From assembly GCF_963583255.1 (NCBI RefSeq), contig NC_084817.1, positions 5,929,043 through 5,993,042 of the forward strand: a stretch of 64,000 nt of DNA. The letters run 5' to 3'. Of this stretch, positions 60,661 to 64,000 are shown piece after piece. Position numbers and translations under genes: made by a program. Source of the DNA: Pyrus communis (taxonomy: Eukaryota; Streptophyta; Magnoliopsida; Rosales; Rosaceae). Each line of letters begins with the position of its first letter. Within the stretch, counting starts at the first letter, position 1. The notes under the pieces are model-generated. The model searched no databases. It saw only the letters and a list, made by a program, of their open reading frames with translations, and had not been told where the DNA came from.

Positions 60661-61382
60661 TATTTCTGCTAAACCATTTTGAATATGGACTCTGGTCCTT
60701 ATTTAATAGTCCGTAGACTGAGACACTTATGACCTTTATTACAATTAAGTTGTGACACTCCGGCTCTTCAAACTTAAGGTACTCATCAAAGAACTTCATG
60801 CCCAATCTGTTTGCATGATGGAACTTTGGGTCCAATTATTTAATATGATGAGGATCAAGAAACTTCAGGTTCTAATCTGATCAAGGAACTTCAAGTACTA
60901 TATATACTCATTGTAACAAAATAAGTACGATAAATAAATTAAAGCAATATACTGTAATTCCAGCCATAGTGAATAAATTGCATTTAAGTAAATAAAGCTC
61001 GTGACAAAGGCTTTAATTCAACACCATTCATATAAATCAAAACTTAAAGCGGTAGGCGGTAAAACCGTCCATGATAAATAAATTGCTTTAAAGTAAATAG
61101 AACTTGTGAAATGATTTTAAGCCAACACCGTTCACATAAATAAAAAGTGTCAGACCCTTCCTTTTTTTTCTCTTTTATGTCGACACCCTTCCAAACCTCT
61201 TCTCCTTTTTTATTTATTATTTCCTTGGTGCTGATGCACCATGTTCCTTCTTCCTTTTTTTTATTATTTTTATTTTATTATTTATTTTCTTTGTTATCTT
61301 TTCAAATGGTCGCATTGTTTTTGCCCTATCCTCTAGTTCCTCCACATAATACTTCTTCCTTTGCTTAGAAAGCTGAGCACTT

Positions 61383-62243
61383 AAGCTTCTCTCTCCCTGA
61401 GAGTTGTTCTCTCTTCTGAGAGTCTTTCACCTCTCTATGTAAGTTTTTTTCTTCGTCATTTTTTCTCCCTAGCCCCCGGCCTGAGCTCTGGCAAAGGTCG
61501 GTGGCAGTACTCTGTTGTCCTTCCTTGTTCTTCTTCCTCTATTCTTCCATTTCTATCTACCCTCACCTTAGTTTCCCTTCCACTTCCATGTCTCTCATCA
61601 ATCCCTCTTACTTTGTTTTCCCAATTCCTTCCAGTCCTATTTCGGGTGGGCTCCATCCTTCCTTGTTGCTTCCTCTTTCCTGATCTGCAAAATCTTTTCT
61701 TCACAGCACTCGGCTGTGTTTTCTTTGGAAGGTGCGTAGAGTTTTTACTCGGGTGTACACATCACCACCTTCTATTTGTTTGCCTTTATTGGCACTGTCG
61801 TCAGTGGATTCTTTACTGACTTCTTTCGTCTATTAGTTATGATCAGCATAGGGGTTGTTGCATGTTGTCAGAGTCAACAGATTCTTCGTTTCTGGGCAGT
61901 GGCTGCTTGATGGCGGTTTGGGGTGTGGGTTTGTGCTGGCGTGGATGCTTTGCGGTGTTGGAGCACTGGTTTTGTTAATGCCTGGGGCTTTGGTTGGTCG
62001 CGCGTGCTGGACAAATTATGATGGTGGCTCTTGACATTTCCGGCAACAGAGGGAACTGCAAGGTTCTAGGGAGTTCTGTAGCTTTGTCTGTGTTTGTATT
62101 GGGCCCCAAAACTTGTTATGGGCTCTTTTGTGTGTACTGTTCAGGTCCACTGTTTTGTTTTGCACTTATGTAGTTTGTGGACCTCTTTGTATCTTTGTTT
62201 AGCCTTGGGCCTTAGAATATAATGTCCAGTTTTCCAAAAAAAA

Positions 62244-62274
<31 letters not shown>

Positions 62275-62276
62275 GA
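61383..62276 (+). mobile_element. Poly(A)-ended retroposon (LINE-like or SINE-like)
   Basis: An A run of about 26 at 62236-62261, followed by GAAAAGAAAAGAAAG, closes a sequence ending TATAATGTCCAGTTTTCC. The target AAGCTGAGCACTT (61370-61382) reappears as AGGCTGAACACTT (62277-62289), 11 of 13 matching, as for target-primed reverse transcription. No reverse transcriptase was found, so it is either a 5'-deleted LINE or a non-coding retroposon. Confidence 0.5.
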
Positions 62277-63013
62277 AGGCTGAACACTTTCTATGTTTCT
62301 CATCAATCTCGCCTTCCTCGTTCAGTGGTGTCCTTAGAGGACATGTCAGCAATAAGAGGAGCAACAGTAGCTACACCGCCCAACCTGCTCATGCTAAGAA
62401 CCTTGACTTGGAGCTTGGTTCATCACTGCCCCTGCACCTCTGTAGTTCTACGTTTGCAGTTGACCTCTCTGAGGGTGGCGAAAATTTGGAGACTGAGAAT
62501 TAACAGCTCCATGCAGTGATGCACCGAAGCCATTGAGTAGGGATTGAACAGAAGAAGCCCCATGGTCTCCCACTTGATTGGGGGACTTGAAAGAGGAGCC
62601 ATCGTAGGTGGCGGAGGAGGTTGTGTGTTCCACTGACACGAGAGCTAAAAGTGTTGTAAAATCGGCAATGTGTGCAGTGGAATAAACAAGACACAAAATT
62701 TACGAGGTTCCTTTATAGTCTGTGTGACTGGACTACGTCCTCTGGGCAGCAGTGATGCTTTCATTTATAATCTAGAATAATAAGATTACAAAGATAACCC
62801 TCTTTATTTTCTCTTGTCTTCTTTCTTTTTCTGCCGTGAGCCTTGTGGCTTTTTTTTTTCCCACTTTTTTCCGTATGCTCTCATTTTATAAGCAAAAAGA
62901 TTACTATAGCAACACTATTCACTTTACAAATTTTCCATAAATGAATAGTGAAAATACTGTAAATGAATAGTAACAAACTATTCATGTGGGCCATCCACAT
63001 ATTATTCACAACA

Positions 63014-63284
63014 CCCTTCGCATATTAAACAAACTGAAAATGAAAAAGTGAAGACTTGCTATATCTTGAAGGATGCCCACCATCTCTAACCACGATACTC
63101 ATCGTTTTGAGCTTCAAAGCTCAAAATACCTTCGATATTTTGTAGCAATCTGTTGATTTCACCGTATATTCTCCATATCTTTTCTCATATTGTAATGCTA
63201 GGATGCCCAATTCTTTGTGGCTCGCCTTCCCTGCTTCCCCATATACCCAACAATGATTAGGTTCGGTTGTGGTATATGATTACC
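63014..63284. other. MULE interior, right part
   Basis: No gene was recognised. A short palindrome, GAGCTTCAAAGCTC, lies at about 63110. Confidence 0.35.
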
Positions 63285-63617
63285 TTTTTGCCCTCACACC
63301 ATTAGCATGTGTTGAGCATGTGACCAAATTGGATGGAAAATTCTAAGATATAATGGCAGGGGATAAATTGGTGAATTACACAAGTTCAAAGAGTAATTGA
63401 CTAAAATTAAAGTTCATAAGAGAAATTGACAATTTCTTATACATTCAGGGGGTAAATCGGTGAATACCTCAAAATTAATACTCAGGGATTGATTTTTTGG
63501 GCAATCTTCATGTTAAGCTATGTGCACATAGCGCAGCCAAAGTTCATATTTGTGTATGCTTGTTTATGATAACAAATCAGCCACTTAAAAGAACTCAAGG
63601 CATCCCTATTATTTGTA

Positions 63618-63764
63618 GGGGTGTGCTATCCACACACCCCATTTTACTTCTCACACACCCCTTGATAATTTATGTCCGTTGATCTTCTTCAATTCATCCG
63701 ATCCGACAGTCAAAAATTAAAAAGGTGTGTGAGAAGTAAAATGAGGTGTGTGGATATCACACCC
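63618..63764. mobile_element. 147-bp Mutator-type MITE in copy C upstream region
   Basis: Ends GGGGTGTG.TATCCACACACC and its inverse (GGTGTGTGGATATCACACCC), with arms of about 45 bp including CTTCTCACACACC. A perfect 9-bp duplication TTATTTGTA flanks it (63609-63617, 63765-63773). The empty site is visible in copy B near 47800. Confidence 0.93.
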
Positions 63765-63904
63765 TTATTTGTATTGCAGAATTGAAGACAAAAAACAAAG
63801 GGATTCAGCTTCAAAGACAAAAAAAAGAAAAGCGTTCTGGAAAAAGAAAAAGGAAAAGAAAAAAAAAAGAGAATTAATTATTATTATTTTTATATTCCTG
63901 TTTC

Positions 63905-64000
63905 TTAGTTCGATATTACACTAAATGCTTCACTAAGTCAGTCCAACTTAATTTAGTTTAAACCAGTCCAGTTTAGACCCTGAAACTAATTCAGTCCAAG
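63905..64000. mobile_element. PIF/Harbinger-like MITE, truncated by window end
   Basis: ACTAAATGCTTCACTAAGTC, then CAGTCCAACTTAATTTAG and CCAGTCCAGTTTAGACCC match the right part of the MITE at 1868-2532. Confidence 0.6.

Larger units (their letters stand above)
56337..63013 (-). mobile_element. Decayed copia-type LTR retrotransposon with nested inserts
   Basis: LTRs at about 56338-56708 (371 bp) and 62652-63013 (362 bp) begin TGTTGTAAAATCGG and end TATTCACAACA. CCCTT occurs on both sides (56332-56336, 63014-63018). Orientation is minus, since CCAAGAAAGAG precedes TGTTGTGAATAATATG on that strand. LTR divergence is clear by eye (roughly a tenth of positions), so it is much older than the copia at 50739. 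The interior holds copia integrase remnants, an antisense-oriented coiled-coil frame and a poly(A) retroposon. Confidence 0.8.
48046..63456 (-). mobile_element. MULE transposon with inverted ends, split by two nested retrotransposons
   Basis: About 180 bp at 48048-48235 (CCCCTGAACTTG, ACTTTAATTTTAGCCAATTA, GAATTTTCCATCCAA) matches the complement of about 63285-63456 (CCCCCTGAAT, ACTTTAATTTTAGTCAATTA, GAATTTTCCATCCAA). Transposase remnants lie just inside the left arm. No clean 9-bp duplication was seen; the flanks are two copies of the ankyrin-gene upstream sequence. The copia at 50739-55992 and the LTR element at 56337-63013 sit inside. Confidence 0.65.
63475..64000 (-). other. Third copy (C) of ankyrin-gene upstream region
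   Basis: GGGATTGATTTTTTGGGCAA, GCAGCCAAAGTTCATATTTG and GACAAAAAACAAAGGGATTC follow copy B 47670-47830 closely. The gene body that should lie to the left is replaced by the MULE arm. The stretch ends in the PIF/Harbinger-like MITE (63905-64000), which is fuller here than in copy B and runs off the window. Confidence 0.75.

Noticed and set aside
61147..61819. Short Phe/Ser/Leu-rich frames suggesting membrane peptides
   Set aside because: They are CT-rich leader-like retroposon sequence with no conserved features.

Overview
This window is nuclear DNA of a dicot plant, most likely a woody Rosaceae such as apple or pear. That guess rests on AT-rich, transposon-packed sequence, spliced plant genes (an ankyrin/PGG membrane protein and condensin CAP-H), a Cassandra TRIM element with 5S rDNA in its LTRs, and several Ty1/copia families. 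The species was not tested against any database.

The host content is small. (1) Two minus-strand paralogues encode an ankyrin-repeat/PGG protein of the ITN1/ACD6-like type. Copy B (41987-47590) can be assembled into a 7-exon, 774-codon model in which every splice phase agrees. Copy A (about 755-20876) is a wrecked pseudogene of the same gene, with stops, indels and large insertions in exons and introns. Both copies start with an exon that resembles the N-terminal gag domain of copia elements. (2) A third copy of the region upstream of this gene lies at about 63475-64000 without a gene body. (3) A minus-strand condensin CAP-H pseudogene (23660-36057), recognisable over about 11 exon segments, lies between copies A and B and is broken by several transposons.

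Most of the rest is mobile DNA. Within copy A there is a PIF/Harbinger-like MITE (1868-2532), a 5.6-kb LTR-type element (2641-8228), the Cassandra TRIM (9362-10021), two short Helitron-like elements (10855-11152 and 11295-11589) and a 4.7-kb insert carrying a QSOX exon fragment. Within or beside CAP-H there is a gypsy LTR end (22064-23537), a 2.1-kb non-autonomous LTR element (24326-26399), a degenerate copia (26990-32535), a Mutator-type foldback MITE with long C and G runs (34529-35704) and a copia whose only coding defects are six nonsense changes (36206-40883). To the right of copy B a MULE with inverted ends (about 48046-63456) has taken in two retrotransposons: a very young copia with indistinguishable LTRs and one unbroken 1404-codon gag-pol (50739-55992), and an older decayed LTR element (56337-63013).

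The nesting order, exact target-site duplications and the intact copy B as reference allow the history to be reconstructed in detail. No CRISPR array, rRNA operon or tRNA gene was seen.
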